From: Marinobacter halodurans
GTDB lineage: Bacteria > Pseudomonadota > Gammaproteobacteria > Pseudomonadales > Oleiphilaceae
NCBI RefSeq assembly: GCF_004327985.1
Contig: NZ_SJDL01000021.1
Location: 1 to 64,000 of the forward strand
Direction: 5' to 3'
Length of the DNA stretch: 64,000 nt
Below are positions 33,668 through 43,143 of the stretch, piece by piece (within the stretch, counting starts at the first letter, position 1; the number at the start of each line of letters is the position of its first letter). Position numbers and translations under genes: made by a program. Under the pieces are notes generated by a model. The model was not told the DNA's origin. It worked only from the letters and a program-made list of their open reading frames with translations, and made no database searches.

Positions 33668-34146
33668 TGCGAATCGGACAGGGCTACGACGTCCATGCCT
33701 TCTGTGAGGGCGACCATGTGATGATCGGCGGTGTGCGGATTCCCCATGGCCAGGGCGTCAGGGCGCACTCCGACGGCGACGTCCTGCTGCACGCGGTGGC
33801 AGACGCGCTGCTCGGTGCTGCGGCGTTGGGCGATATTGGGCACTTCTTCCCGGATACGGAGGCCCAATGGCAGGGCGCTGACAGCCGCGAGCTGTTGCGG
33901 TCCGTCTACCGGGCCGTCCGGGAAGCCGGCTTCCGCGTGGCCAACGTCGACAGCACGATCATAGCCCAGAAGCCCAGGATGGCGCCGCATATCGCGCAAA
34001 TGCGTGAATGTATCGCCGCCGACCTGGAGGTGCCCGTTTCGACGGTCAGCGTCAAGGCTACCACCACCGAGAAACTGGGATTCACCGGGCGTGAAGAGGG
34101 CATCGCGTGTCAGGCCATCTGCCTGTTGCTGGATGGCCCCCAATGA
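33664..34146 (+). CDS. ispF: 2-C-methyl-D-erythritol 2,4-cyclodiphosphate synthase
   Basis: A 160-residue trimeric MEP-pathway cyclase. Metal ligands are the aspartate and histidine of GYDVHAF and the histidine of [33 protein letters not shown] is the C-terminal signature. Two adjacent ATG codons (33664 and 33667) are possible starts. The first overlaps the ispD stop. Its own stop overlaps the truD start by three bases. Confidence 0.96.
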   Translation: MMRIGQGYDVHAFCEGDHVMIGGVRIPHGQGVRAHSDGDVLLHAVADALLGAAALGDIGHFFPDTEAQWQGADSRELLRSVYRAVREAGFRVANVDSTIIAQKPRMAPHIAQMRECIAADLEVPVSTVSVKATTTEKLGFTGREEGIACQAICLLLDGPQ

Positions 34147-35126
34147 GTCACTGGCGTCTCGATTGGCCATCCGCGTCAGGGCCCCGGTTGGGTACTGCGG
34201 TGATGCGGTCGCAGCCGGAGGATTTCCAGGTCGTGGAGGAGATGGCCTCTCCTTTTTCGGGAGAGGGCGAGCATCTGTGCCTGTTCCTGGAAAAGCGGGG
34301 CGACAATACGGAGTACGTGGCCCGTCAGCTTGCTTCCATGACGGGTATCCGGCCCTTCGATGTCGGCTTTTGCGGCCTCAAGGACCGGCATGCCGTGACC
34401 CGTCAATGGTTCAGCCTCTATCGCCCGGGCCGGACAGACGACACCGGGCTGGTGGAGGCGATTGGTGAGCACTGGGTGGTCCTGGAGCAATCCCGTCACC
34501 AGCGCAAGCTGCGGCGCGGTGATCACGTCGGCAACCGTTTCCGGCTGACGCTGCGCGATGTGACGGCACCAGGGGCCGCGCTGGATGAGCGGCTTGCGGC
34601 CATCCGCGCGGGCGGGATTCCCAACTATTTTGGCCCGCAGCGATTCGGCCGTGACGGCAATAACCTGTCACAGGCCGTCGCGCAGGGTGATCGGCCACGA
34701 CGCGGGCGCAATTTCAAGGCGGGTATGGCCTTTTCAGCCGCCCGGTCATGGCTGTTTAATGAAGTTCTGGCAGAACGGGTGGCGCGGGGCGACTGGGGCC
34801 GTCTCCTGGATGGCGATCCCTGGTCGTCCGAGCCCTCCGGCCCGCTTTGGGGGGACGGCGGCACCCAGGCCACGGGTGAGCTGGAGGCGATCGAACGGGC
34901 CGTGGTTGCCCGGCATCCGGATATGGCGGCGGTGTTTGCCAGCACCCGGATGAAGCCCGAGCGCCGTCCATTGATGCTGCCGATTTCCGGACTGGACTGG
35001 AACTGGCCCGGGCCAGACTGCCTGCAGCTGGATTTCCGTTTGGCCCCGGGCGGTTTTGCCACGGCCCTGGTAGCCGAAATTCTCGACACTGTTGCTGGCG
35101 GGAGCGATGCAAACCCGGCATCATAG
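34143..35126 (+). CDS. truD: tRNA pseudouridine(13) synthase
   Basis: A 327-residue TruD-family pseudouridine synthase. The catalytic aspartate is D81 in [15 protein letters not shown], close to the E. coli position, and [15 protein letters not shown] is the other family signature. An insertion-domain region at about 170-270 is present. The ATG at 34143 overlaps the ispF stop. The order ispD-ispF-truD-surE-pcm matches E. coli. Confidence 0.96.
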   Translation: MSHWRLDWPSASGPRLGTAVMRSQPEDFQVVEEMASPFSGEGEHLCLFLEKRGDNTEYVARQLASMTGIRPFDVGFCGLKDRHAVTRQWFSLYRPGRTDDTGLVEAIGEHWVVLEQSRHQRKLRRGDHVGNRFRLTLRDVTAPGAALDERLAAIRAGGIPNYFGPQRFGRDGNNLSQAVAQGDRPRRGRNFKAGMAFSAARSWLFNEVLAERVARGDWGRLLDGDPWSSEPSGPLWGDGGTQATGELEAIERAVVARHPDMAAVFASTRMKPERRPLMLPISGLDWNWPGPDCLQLDFRLAPGGFATALVAEILDTVAGGSDANPAS

Positions 35127-35206
35127 TCGGTTGACATCCATACTCCTGCCATCGGTTTGAATGCGGACCGGTGACTTTGGCGGCAGGCAATGATACGGAG
35201 ACTGAA

Positions 35207-35956
35207 GTGCGGATTTTGCTGGCGAATGATGACGGTGTTCATTCTCCGGGGCTGAAGGTTCTTTACGAAGGGCTCCGGGGACTCGGTGAACTCAGTGTGG
35301 TGGCCCCTGACCGCGATCACAGCGGTGCAAGCAACTCCCTGACACTGAATCGCCCATTGACGGTCGAGACCCATCCCCAGGGGTTCCTGTCGGTGGACGG
35401 TACGCCGACGGACTGCGTCCACCTGGCCGTGAACGGGCTGTTCGACCGCCCGTTCGACCGGGTTGTTTCAGGCATCAACACCCACGCCAATCTCGGCGAC
35501 GACGTGATTTACTCCGGGACGGTCGCTGCCGCCACGGAAGGGCGGTCGCTGGGGTTGCCGGCGATTGCCGTCTCCCTGGTAAACGATGGGCACTTCCACT
35601 ATGAAACGGCGGCGCGCGCCGTACGTATGCTGGTGGAAAAGGAAGCGACCCTGGCCCTGGGGCCGCGCTGTCTTCTGAACGTGAACGTCCCGGATGTACC
35701 CTGGGACGAGCTGGCCGGCTTCCAGGTGACGCGCCTGGGGCATCGTGGGCGTGGCGAGCCTGCCATTCCAATGACCTGCCCGCGGGGCAAGAAACGCTAC
35801 TGGATCGGTGCGGCCGGTGCCGGCGACGATGCCGGTCCGGGAACGGATTTTTACGCGGTCCGTCACAACTACGTCTCGATCACACCGATCCAGGTGGATA
35901 TGACGCGTCATGAGGCCCTGGATTCGTTGCGTCACTGGCTGGAGGCGGACGACTGA
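35207..35956 (+). CDS. surE: 5'/3'-nucleotidase SurE
   Basis: A 249-residue survival protein, a metal-dependent nucleotidase. The start is GTG at 35207, giving [16 protein letters not shown] as in other SurE proteins, with GGAG six bases upstream; a frame from 35171 adds an unrelated 12-residue leader and is rejected. Metal ligands are D8 and D9, the serine in DHSGASNSL and the asparagine in [19 protein letters not shown] at 35131 may be a -35 element but no good -10 is seen. Its stop overlaps the pcm start. Confidence 0.95.
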   Translation: MRILLANDDGVHSPGLKVLYEGLRGLGELSVVAPDRDHSGASNSLTLNRPLTVETHPQGFLSVDGTPTDCVHLAVNGLFDRPFDRVVSGINTHANLGDDVIYSGTVAAATEGRSLGLPAIAVSLVNDGHFHYETAARAVRMLVEKEATLALGPRCLLNVNVPDVPWDELAGFQVTRLGHRGRGEPAIPMTCPRGKKRYWIGAAGAGDDAGPGTDFYAVRHNYVSITPIQVDMTRHEALDSLRHWLEADD

Positions 35957-36612
35957 TGGTGGCAGAACTGCAGGGGATCGGTATGACATCCCGTCGGACC
36001 CGAATGAGACTGATCCAGCGCCTGCGGGAGTCGGGCATCCGGGATGAGCGGGTGCTGACCGCGTTGTCGGAGACGCCACGCCATATCTTTCTGGACGAGG
36101 CGCTGGCTCACCGAGCCTACGAGGACACGGCATTGCCCATCGGCTACCAGCAGACCCTTTCCCAGCCGTACATCGTGGCCCGCATGACCGAAGTCCTGAT
36201 GGAGCATGCCCCGTCGCGGGTCCTGGAACTGGGAACCGGATCCGGGTACCAGGCCGCTGTCCTGGCGCAGCTGGTTGACGAAGTGTTCAGCGTCGAGCGG
36301 ATTAACCCGCTGCTCAACAAGGCGCGTGAGCGCATGCGGACGCTCAGGTTGCGTAATACCAACCTGCGGCTCGCCGGCGACGTGATAGGCTGGCCCGAGC
36401 AGGCGCCTTTCGATGGCATTATCGTGACCGCGGCGCCGGCCTCCTTGCCGGATGAACTGCTGTCTCAACTGGCCGATGGCGGTGTCATGGTGGTACCCAT
36501 TGGAGAGGCCTCCCAGATCCTGACGAAAATCATCCGCCAGGGTGACGATTATGAGGTTACCGAACTGGAACCGGTTCGCTTCGTGCCACTGCTGGGTGGG
36601 GTGGTCCGATGA
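35956..36612 (+). CDS. pcm: Protein-L-isoaspartate O-methyltransferase
   Basis: A 218-residue AdoMet-dependent repair enzyme that methylates isoaspartyl residues of damaged proteins. The family segments PRHIFLDEALAHRAYEDTAL, QTLSQPYIVARM and the AdoMet-binding motif VLELGTGSGYQAAVLAQL are present. The ATG overlaps the last base of surE, and its stop overlaps the DUF368 start by four bases. Confidence 0.96.
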   Translation: MVAELQGIGMTSRRTRMRLIQRLRESGIRDERVLTALSETPRHIFLDEALAHRAYEDTALPIGYQQTLSQPYIVARMTEVLMEHAPSRVLELGTGSGYQAAVLAQLVDEVFSVERINPLLNKARERMRTLRLRNTNLRLAGDVIGWPEQAPFDGIIVTAAPASLPDELLSQLADGGVMVVPIGEASQILTKIIRQGDDYEVTELEPVRFVPLLGGVVR

Positions 36613-37574
36613 GCGGTAAGCAGCATGCTTCGCCCGAGCGCCATCACCCGGCTGCGATCTTCCTGCGGGGATTGGCCATGGGCGCAGCCGATGTGGTGCC
36701 GGGCGTTTCCGGCGGCACGATCGCGTTTATTACCGGTATTTACGAGCGCCTTCTTAACGCGATCGGTGCTTTTCCGGGCGCGTTGACCGGGGAACTGCTC
36801 CGCGGGCGCGTGGGGGCTTTCTGGGCGCGGATGGACGGTACCTTCCTGGCGTTGTTGTTCGGGGGGATCCTTGTCAGCATCGTCACGCTGTCCGGCGCGA
36901 TTCGTTTTGCACTCTCCCACTATCCGGTGTTGCTCTGGAGTTTCTTCTTTGGCCTGATCCTGGCGTCGGCGTGGCACGTGGGGCGTGAGATCGGCCGCTG
37001 GGGGATCGGGCAGTTCCTGCTTCTCGCGATCGGGGCGGTAGCGGCCTGGCTTGTTACCCAGATGTCGCCGGGCGAAGCCCCGGTGACCTACTGGACGCTT
37101 TTCGGATCCGGCGCCCTGGCCATCTGCGCGATGATCCTGCCGGGGATTTCCGGCAGTTTTATCCTGTTGATGATCGGCATGTACGGGCCGATCCTGACCG
37201 CCGTTAACGAATGGCAACTGGACCGTCTTGGACTGTTTGTGACAGGTTGCATTATCGGGCTACTGTCCATTGCGCAACTGCTGTCATGGGCTTTCCGTCG
37301 CTATCGGGATGGCATGCTCGCGCTTTTGACCGGTTTCATGCTGGGGGCGTTGAGCAAGGTCTGGCCCTGGAAAGAGGCTGTCAGTTGGCGTATCAACAGC
37401 CATGGCGAGCGGGTTCCGCTGGAAGAGATCAACCTGTTGCCCGGCACATACGCCAATGTGACCGGAGAGTCGTCCGCACTGATGATGGCGATTGGCCTGG
37501 CTATCCTTGGAGCGATCGTCGTCCTGGGTCTGGAGTGGTTTGGCCGGATGCGACAGTCTCGCGCGACGGTGTGA
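36609..37574 (+). CDS. DUF368 membrane protein, probable polyprenyl-phosphate translocase
   Basis: A 321-residue protein with about eight to nine membrane helices. It contains the two pseudo-repeated DUF368 signatures, GAADVVPGVSGGTIAFITG (about 25-43) and AMILPGISGSFILLMIGMY (about 176-194). DUF368 members have been reported as undecaprenyl-phosphate translocases (PopT) that recycle the lipid carrier to the cytoplasmic face; function here is by family. It is inserted between pcm and nlpD and is translationally coupled to pcm. Confidence 0.9.
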   Translation: MSGKQHASPERHHPAAIFLRGLAMGAADVVPGVSGGTIAFITGIYERLLNAIGAFPGALTGELLRGRVGAFWARMDGTFLALLFGGILVSIVTLSGAIRFALSHYPVLLWSFFFGLILASAWHVGREIGRWGIGQFLLLAIGAVAAWLVTQMSPGEAPVTYWTLFGSGALAICAMILPGISGSFILLMIGMYGPILTAVNEWQLDRLGLFVTGCIIGLLSIAQLLSWAFRRYRDGMLALLTGFMLGALSKVWPWKEAVSWRINSHGERVPLEEINLLPGTYANVTGESSALMMAIGLAILGAIVVLGLEWFGRMRQSRATV

Positions 37575-37784
37575 CCCGGTCGTGTTTCGGGCAGGATGGT
37601 GTTCCCTGTCACAACAAAAGTGTGAACCTGTTACTTTTCGTGTTACCGATCGGAACACCTTTGAAGATTAAGTAACTTTAATTTGTTTAAAAAATATGCA
37701 ATGAATTAGTGACTTATATTGCATTCTTCAGGGAGTGCACTATTTTTCATACCAATTCGAAATAAAAAAGAAGCTGTTATTTCC

Positions 37785-38639
37785 GTGAGCTTAGATGGTC
37801 GTACAGGTTTTCGGGATCAGAAACCGGCGGTTTCTTTCCTGACGCAGTGTTGCCGCCGTCTGTCCTTCCGGGGTCTGGGCGCCAGCCTGCTTGTCCTGTT
37901 TCTGCTCACGGGCTGCAATACCGCGGACATCTACCAGGACGATCGCTACAATCCGCCGGTCTACTGGGGGCAGCATGTGGTCCGCTCCGGGGAAACGCTC
38001 TACAGCATCGCCTGGCGCTATGGCCGCGATTATCGCGAACTGGGCAACGCCAATGGCATCAAACCGCCTTACACCATCAAACCCGGCCAAGTGATCCGCC
38101 TGGACCTGAGGGGCCACGTCCCTTCCGGGCAGTCCGCATCGCCGTCGCCGACCCGCACCGCCCGCCACTCTGCGCCCCGCCATGCGCCGTCCACCGCATC
38201 CAAACCGCGCGTCCAGCGGGCACCTGAGGCCGACAAATCATTGCGTGACCAGACCCAGGTGGTGTCTGATATCCAGTGGCGCTGGCCCAACGTTGGCCCC
38301 GTAATTGCAGGATACTCAACGTCGGGAAAAGTCAATAAGGGCATTGATATTTCCGGCAAGCCCGGTGACCCGATCAGGGCAGCCGCCAGTGGTAGCGTGG
38401 TCTATGCGGGCAGCGGGTTGTTGGGTTACGGTAACCTGATCATCGTTAATCACAACGAGCACTACCTGAGCGCATACGCTCACAACCGGAAGATATTGGT
38501 GCAGGAGGGAGAAAACGTCAGGGCGGGCCAGCTCATTGCCGAAATGGGCAGCAGCGGCGCCAACGCGACGAAGCTGCACTTTGAAATAAGAAAAAACGGC
38601 AACCCGGTGGACCCGATGAATTACCTGCCACCGAGGTAG
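37785..38639 (+). CDS. nlpD: NlpD: LysM and LytM-domain lipoprotein
   Basis: About 284 residues. A lipoprotein signal with lipobox LLTGC, a LysM domain (VVRSGETLYSIAWRYGRDYREL), a proline/serine-rich linker and a C-terminal LytM/M23-like domain. Catalytic positions are degenerate: the first zinc histidine is replaced (NKGIDISG) and the HxH motif reads KLHFEIR, as in NlpD proteins that activate amidases rather than cut peptidoglycan themselves. The start is uncertain. GTG 37785 leaves about 44 residues before the lipobox; TTG 37719 is further upstream in an AT-rich leader. The rpoS promoter usually lies within nlpD. Confidence 0.9.
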   Translation: MSLDGRTGFRDQKPAVSFLTQCCRRLSFRGLGASLLVLFLLTGCNTADIYQDDRYNPPVYWGQHVVRSGETLYSIAWRYGRDYRELGNANGIKPPYTIKPGQVIRLDLRGHVPSGQSASPSPTRTARHSAPRHAPSTASKPRVQRAPEADKSLRDQTQVVSDIQWRWPNVGPVIAGYSTSGKVNKGIDISGKPGDPIRAAASGSVVYAGSGLLGYGNLIIVNHNEHYLSAYAHNRKILVQEGENVRAGQLIAEMGSSGANATKLHFEIRKNGNPVDPMNYLPPR

Positions 38640-38760
38640 GCGGAACCGCCCGGACTGCTGAAGCTCGCATGTCACATCGCTGAAAAGTAAAGATGTCATA
38701 AGCAGTTGAAAAGAACAGCAGGCATCTGTCGAACAACAAGAACTCCGGCAGGTGATAAGA

Positions 38761-39786
38761 ATGGGGTTTAAAGGCGGGGCAAGAACTATGTCAGCAGAGC
38801 GTGATGAACTCATTGTTGATCGAGTAGCAGATGTCGAGGATTCAGAAGAAGAAACTCTGACAGTCGACTCCAGTAACGAAGACCAAGACGATGCGCCGTT
38901 AACGGACTCGTCCGACCTTTCCAAGGTTTCCGGCCGCTACTACACCAGTCAGAAGCAGTTGGACGCCACCCAGCTTTATCTCAACGAAATCGGTTTTTCT
39001 CCACTTCTCACTCCCGAAGAAGAAGTCTACTTTGCACGGCTGGCCCGCAAGGGGCAGGAAGCCGGGCGCAAGCGCATGATCGAGAGTAACCTGCGGCTGG
39101 TGGTCAAGATTGCCCGGCGTTACGTCAATCGCGGCCTGACCCTGCTGGACCTGATCGAGGAAGGTAACCTGGGGCTGATCCGCGCGGTCGAGAAATTCGA
39201 CCCGGAACGGGGCTTCCGGTTTTCCACCTACGCCACCTGGTGGATCCGTCAGACCATCGAGCGCGCTATCATGAACCAGACGCGCACGATCCGGTTGCCG
39301 ATCCATGTGGTCAAGGAACTCAACCTGTATCTACGCGCCGCACGCGAACTGACCCAGAAGCTGGATCACGAGCCATCCGCGGAGGAAATCGCGCAGATGG
39401 TCGACAAGCCGGTGACGGACGTGAAGCGGATGCTCGGGCTGAATGAACGGGTTGCGTCGGTGGATACCCCCATCGGCAGCAGCGGCGAGAAATCGTTGCT
39501 GGATACCGTGGCTGACGAGGGCGCCACCGATCCGGCCGATCTGCTGCAGGACACCAACATGCAGGGATGCATCGAGCGTTGGCTGGATCAGCTCAGCGAC
39601 AAGCAGCAGGAAGTGCTTTCCCGTCGCTTCGGGCTGCGGGGTTACCAGACCAGCACGCTTGAGGAGGTTGGGCAGGAAATCGGCCTGACCCGTGAGCGGG
39701 TCCGCCAGATCCAGGTGGAGGCGTTGCGTCGTCTGCGCGAGATTCTGGAGAAGGAAGGTCTGTCCTGCACCATGCTGTTCAAGTAA
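38761..39786 (+). CDS. rpoS: RNA polymerase sigma factor RpoS
   Basis: A 341-residue stationary-phase/general-stress sigma factor. Region 1.2-2 includes [38 protein letters not shown], the -10 recognition helix region [17 protein letters not shown] and [16 protein letters not shown]. Region 4 ends with the helix-turn-helix [19 protein letters not shown]. The ATG at 38761 has AGGTG upstream; ATG 38788 and GTG 38752 are alternatives. It follows nlpD as in most gammaproteobacteria. Confidence 0.96.
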   Translation: MGFKGGARTMSAERDELIVDRVADVEDSEEETLTVDSSNEDQDDAPLTDSSDLSKVSGRYYTSQKQLDATQLYLNEIGFSPLLTPEEEVYFARLARKGQEAGRKRMIESNLRLVVKIARRYVNRGLTLLDLIEEGNLGLIRAVEKFDPERGFRFSTYATWWIRQTIERAIMNQTRTIRLPIHVVKELNLYLRAARELTQKLDHEPSAEEIAQMVDKPVTDVKRMLGLNERVASVDTPIGSSGEKSLLDTVADEGATDPADLLQDTNMQGCIERWLDQLSDKQQEVLSRRFGLRGYQTSTLEEVGQEIGLTRERVRQIQVEALRRLREILEKEGLSCTMLFK

Positions 39787-39811
39787 ACGTTCCTACATAG
39801 TGTCGTTCGAA

Positions 39812-39844
39812 AGCCGGTGGCTCCGATGGGGCCACCGGCTTTTT
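39812..39844 (+). terminator. Terminator of rpoS
   Basis: AGCCGGTGGC (39812-39821) pairs perfectly with GCCACCGGCT (39831-39840), followed by TTTTC. Confidence 0.9.
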
Positions 39845-40012
39845 CGTTAGTGGGAAGCCGGTGGCGCGATGGTACGGAGTGCCCATCCCATGCGGCTTTG
39901 GCAAATGAGAACCAGGCATCGGTGAGGATTCGACGGCATTGCTAAAATGCAATTGGTCTGGAAAGGCTAAAGTTATAAAATAAATAACAATCAAATGTTT
40001 AGGGACATGATG

Positions 40013-40579
40013 ATGAAAAAGGTTACCTCAGCACTGCTGCTCACTCTTGCCCTGGTAGGACCGGCGTCTGCGTTGACCCTGGAAGGCGTCGATGTGCCGG
40101 ATCACATGAAGGCGGACAGTTCCAACCTGGTGCTCAATGGCGCCGGGGTCCGTTCCAAGTGGTTCCTGGACCTGTACGTCGGGAGCCTGTTTGTGCCCCA
40201 GAAACAGTCCGATCCCAAAGCGATTATCGATGCCGATCAGCCCCAGGCCATCCGCCTGGACATCATTTCCGGCATGATCACCAGCGATCGCATGACGGAA
40301 GCCACCATGGAAGGCTTTGAGGCTTCCACGGATGGCAACATGGCACCGGTCAAGAAAGAGATCGACCAGTTCATGGGCGTCTTCAAGGACGAGATCAAGG
40401 AAGGGGATGTCTTCGATCTGGTGTATGTGCCCAACGAAGGCGTCCAGGTATTCAAGAACGGCACCAGGAAGGACACGATTCCCGGTCTCGAATTCAAGAA
40501 GGCGTTGTTCGGCATCTGGCTGTCCGACGAGCCAGCCCAGGAGGACCTGAAAGAGGCGATGTTGGGCAAGGCGGATTAA
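40013..40579 (+). CDS. Periplasmic chalcone-isomerase-like protein
   Basis: A 188-residue precursor with a cleavable signal peptide (MKKVTSALLLTLALVGPASA). The remainder matches the bacterial chalcone-isomerase-like family: GVDVPDHM near the start of the mature part, LNGAGVRSKWFLDLYVGSLF, and the C-terminal FKKALFGIWLSDEPAQEDLKE. Such proteins bind fatty-acid-like ligands or have no known activity; none makes flavonoids as far as known. Of several in-frame ATGs, 40013 is best spaced (seven bases) from AGGGA. It is a single-gene unit bounded by terminators on both sides. Confidence 0.88.
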   Translation: MKKVTSALLLTLALVGPASALTLEGVDVPDHMKADSSNLVLNGAGVRSKWFLDLYVGSLFVPQKQSDPKAIIDADQPQAIRLDIISGMITSDRMTEATMEGFEASTDGNMAPVKKEIDQFMGVFKDEIKEGDVFDLVYVPNEGVQVFKNGTRKDTIPGLEFKKALFGIWLSDEPAQEDLKEAMLGKAD

Positions 40580-40607
40580 ACCCGACTTGGTCGGATCGGT
40601 GATTTGA

Positions 40608-40641
40608 GAAAGGGAGCCATCTGCGGCTCCCTTTCTTGTTT
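40608..40641 (+). terminator. Terminator of the chalcone-isomerase-like gene
   Basis: GAAAGGGAGCC (40608-40618) pairs with GGCTCCCTTTC (40625-40635) around a 6-base loop, followed by TTGTTT. Confidence 0.88.
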
Positions 40642-41108
40642 GGGAGATATGGGTTCGACGGGAGTGGTTTTCCCGAATTGGCAGCCTTGAAGGCTGCTCC
40701 GAAGCTGAAAGGGTATTCTAGTAGTCTGTTTTCCAAACATTGTGAGGTCAACTCTCCCTCTCCCCTGGCGGGAGAGGGGGGGCGTCAGGCGCCCTAAAAG
40801 TGCCGACAATGATCCCGGCGAGCCTTTCGCCTCGTCCCTCTCTCTCCAAGCATCCGCTCCGCACCCCGGCCCACATCCAGAGGCTGTGGGCGTTCCGGCG
40901 GGCGAAGCGATGCTATGCTTCGCTGTTTCCGCCTGCACCCCGCCAGGGGAGAGCGGCTTTAAGCTGCCAACCTTTTGCAAAAGCCTCTTTAGCTTCGGCA
41001 CCACTAATCTGACCGTTCAGCATCCACGTACCTGGAGCTATTGCAGCACCCTCTATAGCTTCTGAGGCGCCGCCCCTCATCCGGCGGTTCAGCCGGAGAG
41101 ATCACGGC
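40642..41108. repeat. Hairpin-rich intergenic block, no gene
   Basis: This 467-base gap lies between converging genes and shows no convincing reading frame. It contains a series of perfect hairpins: GCAGCCT-TGA-AGGCTGC (40681-40697), CCCTCTCCC-loop-GGGAGAGGG (40756-40778), directly followed by GGGCG-loop-CGCCC (40780-40794), then GCGAAGC-loop-GCTTCGC (40902-40923) and TCCGGC-loop-GCCGGA (about 41080-41097). The CCCTCTCCC palindrome resembles dispersed intergenic repeats common in proteobacteria. A repeat element or non-coding RNA is possible. Confidence 0.5.
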
Positions 41109-41750
41109 TCAGTCCAGATATTCCCGCTTATCCTTGAACTCGCACAGATCCTCGATAATGCAGCTCCCACACTTCGGCTTGCGCGCCGTGCAGGTATATC
41201 GCCCATGCAGGATCAGCCAGTGATGGGCGTCCTGCAGGTAGGGTTTGGGGACCAGCCGCACCAGCCGCTTTTCCACTTCCAGCACATTTTTCCCCGGTGC
41301 AATGCCGGTCCGGTTGGAGACCCGGAAGATGTGGGTGTCCACGGCCATGGTGGGTTGGCCGAAGGCGGTGTTGAGCACCACGTTGGCTGTCTTGCGACCG
41401 ACGCCGGGCAGGGCTTCGAGTGCTTCCCGGGTTTCCGGCACCACGCTGTTGTGCTGTTCCACCAGCGCCCGACAGGTCTTGATGACATTCTCGGCCTTGC
41501 TGTTAAACAGGCCGATGGTCTTGATGTATTCCTTGAGGCCGTCCACGCCAAGCGCCAGGATGGCTTCGGGCGTATTGGCCACCGGGAACAGCTTGGCGGT
41601 GGCCTTGTTGACGCCCACATCGGTGGCCTGGGCGGACAGGATGACCGCGATCAGCAACTCGAATGGAGTGCTGTACACCAGCTCCGTGGTGGGATTGGGA
41701 TTAGCCGCTTTGAGCCGTTCAAAGATCTGTGTCCGTTTTTCCTTGTTCAT
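41109..41750 (-). CDS. nth: Endonuclease III
   Basis: A 213-residue DNA glycosylase/AP lyase that removes oxidised pyrimidines. The helix-hairpin-helix LPGVGRKTANVVLNTAFG contains the catalytic lysine, the catalytic aspartate is in AVDTHIFRV, and the C-terminal iron-sulfur cluster cysteines are in CTARKPKCGSC and CEF. The ATG at 41750 is preferred over a TTG three bases upstream. It is the last gene after rsxABCDGE, seven bases beyond rsxE, as in E. coli. Confidence 0.97.
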   Translation of the reverse strand: MNKEKRTQIFERLKAANPNPTTELVYSTPFELLIAVILSAQATDVGVNKATAKLFPVANTPEAILALGVDGLKEYIKTIGLFNSKAENVIKTCRALVEQHNSVVPETREALEALPGVGRKTANVVLNTAFGQPTMAVDTHIFRVSNRTGIAPGKNVLEVEKRLVRLVPKPYLQDAHHWLILHGRYTCTARKPKCGSCIIEDLCEFKDKREYLD

Positions 41751-41757
41751 CAAAGCC

Positions 41758-42474
41758 TCAGGAGACGTTACCGGTCACGCGAACGCGCTTGCTGCCGGTA
41801 GTGACCGGCTGGGTGTCGCGGGCGGCCTGACGTTTGCGGATCTGGCCATCGATGCCGTTCTTCAGGGCGATCAGGAAGCCGAGACCGACAAAGGCGCCCG
41901 GCGGGAGGATCATGAACAGCACATTCGCGTAGTCATCGAACACCTGGATTTTCCAGGTGCTGGCGCCTGCGCCAAAGATCAGGTCCATATTGGAAAACAG
42001 CGTTCCCTGTCCGATCAGTTCGCGGATACCGCCCAGGACAATCAGTACGGCGAGAAAGCCCGCCCCCATCATGAAGCCGTCGAGTACCGACAACAGAACG
42101 GGATTGCGGGAGGCAAACCCGTCGGCGCGTCCGAGAATGGCGCAGTTGGTGACGATCAGCGGGATGAAGATGCCCAGGATTTCGTAGAGCTGGTAGGTGT
42201 ATGCCTGCATCAGCAGCTCGGCGCAGGTGACGAACGACGCGATGATCATCACGAACGCCGGCAGGCGTACGGAATCGGAAACAAAGTTGCGAATCAGCGA
42301 GACCGAGAGATTCGATCCGACCAGGACCAGCAGGGTAGCCAGTCCCAGGCCGATCCCGTTTACCACCGTACCGGTGACGGCCAGCAGGGGGCACAGCCCC
42401 AGCACCTGTACCAGTGCCGGGTTGTTGGCCCAGAGGCCGTCCTTGATGATTTCCTTGAGGGTCTTGTTGGCCAT
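41758..42474 (-). CDS. rsxE: Electron transport complex subunit RsxE
   Basis: A 238-residue inner-membrane subunit with about six hydrophobic helices, related to RsxA and NqrD/E. Signature segments are [18 protein letters not shown] and [18 protein letters not shown]. The complex couples electron transfer between ferredoxin-type carriers and NADH to ion movement (Rnf), or in E. coli reduces SoxR (Rsx). The start is one base after the rsxG stop. The cytoplasmic tail is basic and about 25 residues long. Confidence 0.96.
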   Translation of the reverse strand: MANKTLKEIIKDGLWANNPALVQVLGLCPLLAVTGTVVNGIGLGLATLLVLVGSNLSVSLIRNFVSDSVRLPAFVMIIASFVTCAELLMQAYTYQLYEILGIFIPLIVTNCAILGRADGFASRNPVLLSVLDGFMMGAGFLAVLIVLGGIRELIGQGTLFSNMDLIFGAGASTWKIQVFDDYANVLFMILPPGAFVGLGFLIALKNGIDGQIRKRQAARDTQPVTTGSKRVRVTGNVS

Positions 42475-42475
42475 A

Positions 42476-43132
42476 TCAGCCTCGATCTCCGTCCGTTGCG
42501 CTCATACCCGCCGTCGGGGCGAGCAGGGTGTCACGATGGGCCTGGAAGTAGAGCAGGGCGTTGTGGACAGCGCCCACGACCGCGCGTGGGGTGATCGTCG
42601 CGCCGGTGAACTGGTCGAACTGGCCACCGTCCTTGGCCACGGCCCACTGGCTTTTGGCCGTGTTCTCCAGCGACTTGCCGTTGAAGCTGTAGACCCAGCT
42701 GGTTTTCTTGGTTTCCACCTTGTCGCCCAGCCCGGGGGTTTCGTGGTGTTGCGTCACGCGGACGCCGAGAACTCGCCCCCCGTCATCAATGCCTACCAGG
42801 AGGTGGATGTCGCCGGAGTAACCATTATGGGCCACTGCCGGCAGGATCACCCCCGTGACTGCACCGTCCTTGCGGGCAATGTGCGCTTGCAGGGTTTCGG
42901 TCAGACCCAGTTGTTCGTCTGGCCCGACCAGTTGGGTGGCGGCCAGCAGGTCGTTGGTATGCTGCTCTTCCGGGATGATCTGCAGCAGGGCGCCGGCTTC
43001 GGCCTTACGGATCTGATCCTGTATGCGGTCCGACGTAAAGGCATGGGTGACCGCAATCGTTCCGGCGGTGATGACCGCGAATAGGGCCAGTCCGACGGCG
43101 TTGCGAGTGATCGATTGTCCAAGTGCAGCCAT
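42476..43132 (-). CDS. rsxG: Electron transport complex subunit RsxG
   Basis: A 218-residue periplasm-facing flavoprotein. One N-terminal membrane helix (about 9-28) anchors an FMN-binding domain; [12 protein letters not shown] near the C-terminus contains the threonine to which FMN is attached through phosphoester. [11 protein letters not shown] is another signature. The ATG at 43132 follows GGACGAG; the frame continues far upstream inside rsxD but that part is a shadow. It lies 11 bases after rsxD. Confidence 0.95.
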   Translation of the reverse strand: MAALGQSITRNAVGLALFAVITAGTIAVTHAFTSDRIQDQIRKAEAGALLQIIPEEQHTNDLLAATQLVGPDEQLGLTETLQAHIARKDGAVTGVILPAVAHNGYSGDIHLLVGIDDGGRVLGVRVTQHHETPGLGDKVETKKTSWVYSFNGKSLENTAKSQWAVAKDGGQFDQFTGATITPRAVVGAVHNALLYFQAHRDTLLAPTAGMSATDGDRG

Positions 43133-43143
43133 GACTCGTCCTG

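Noticed and set aside
40576-41004. 142-codon minus-strand frame in the hairpin-rich block
   Set aside because: It runs through several perfect palindromes and lacks a ribosome-binding site; non-coding repeat is more likely.
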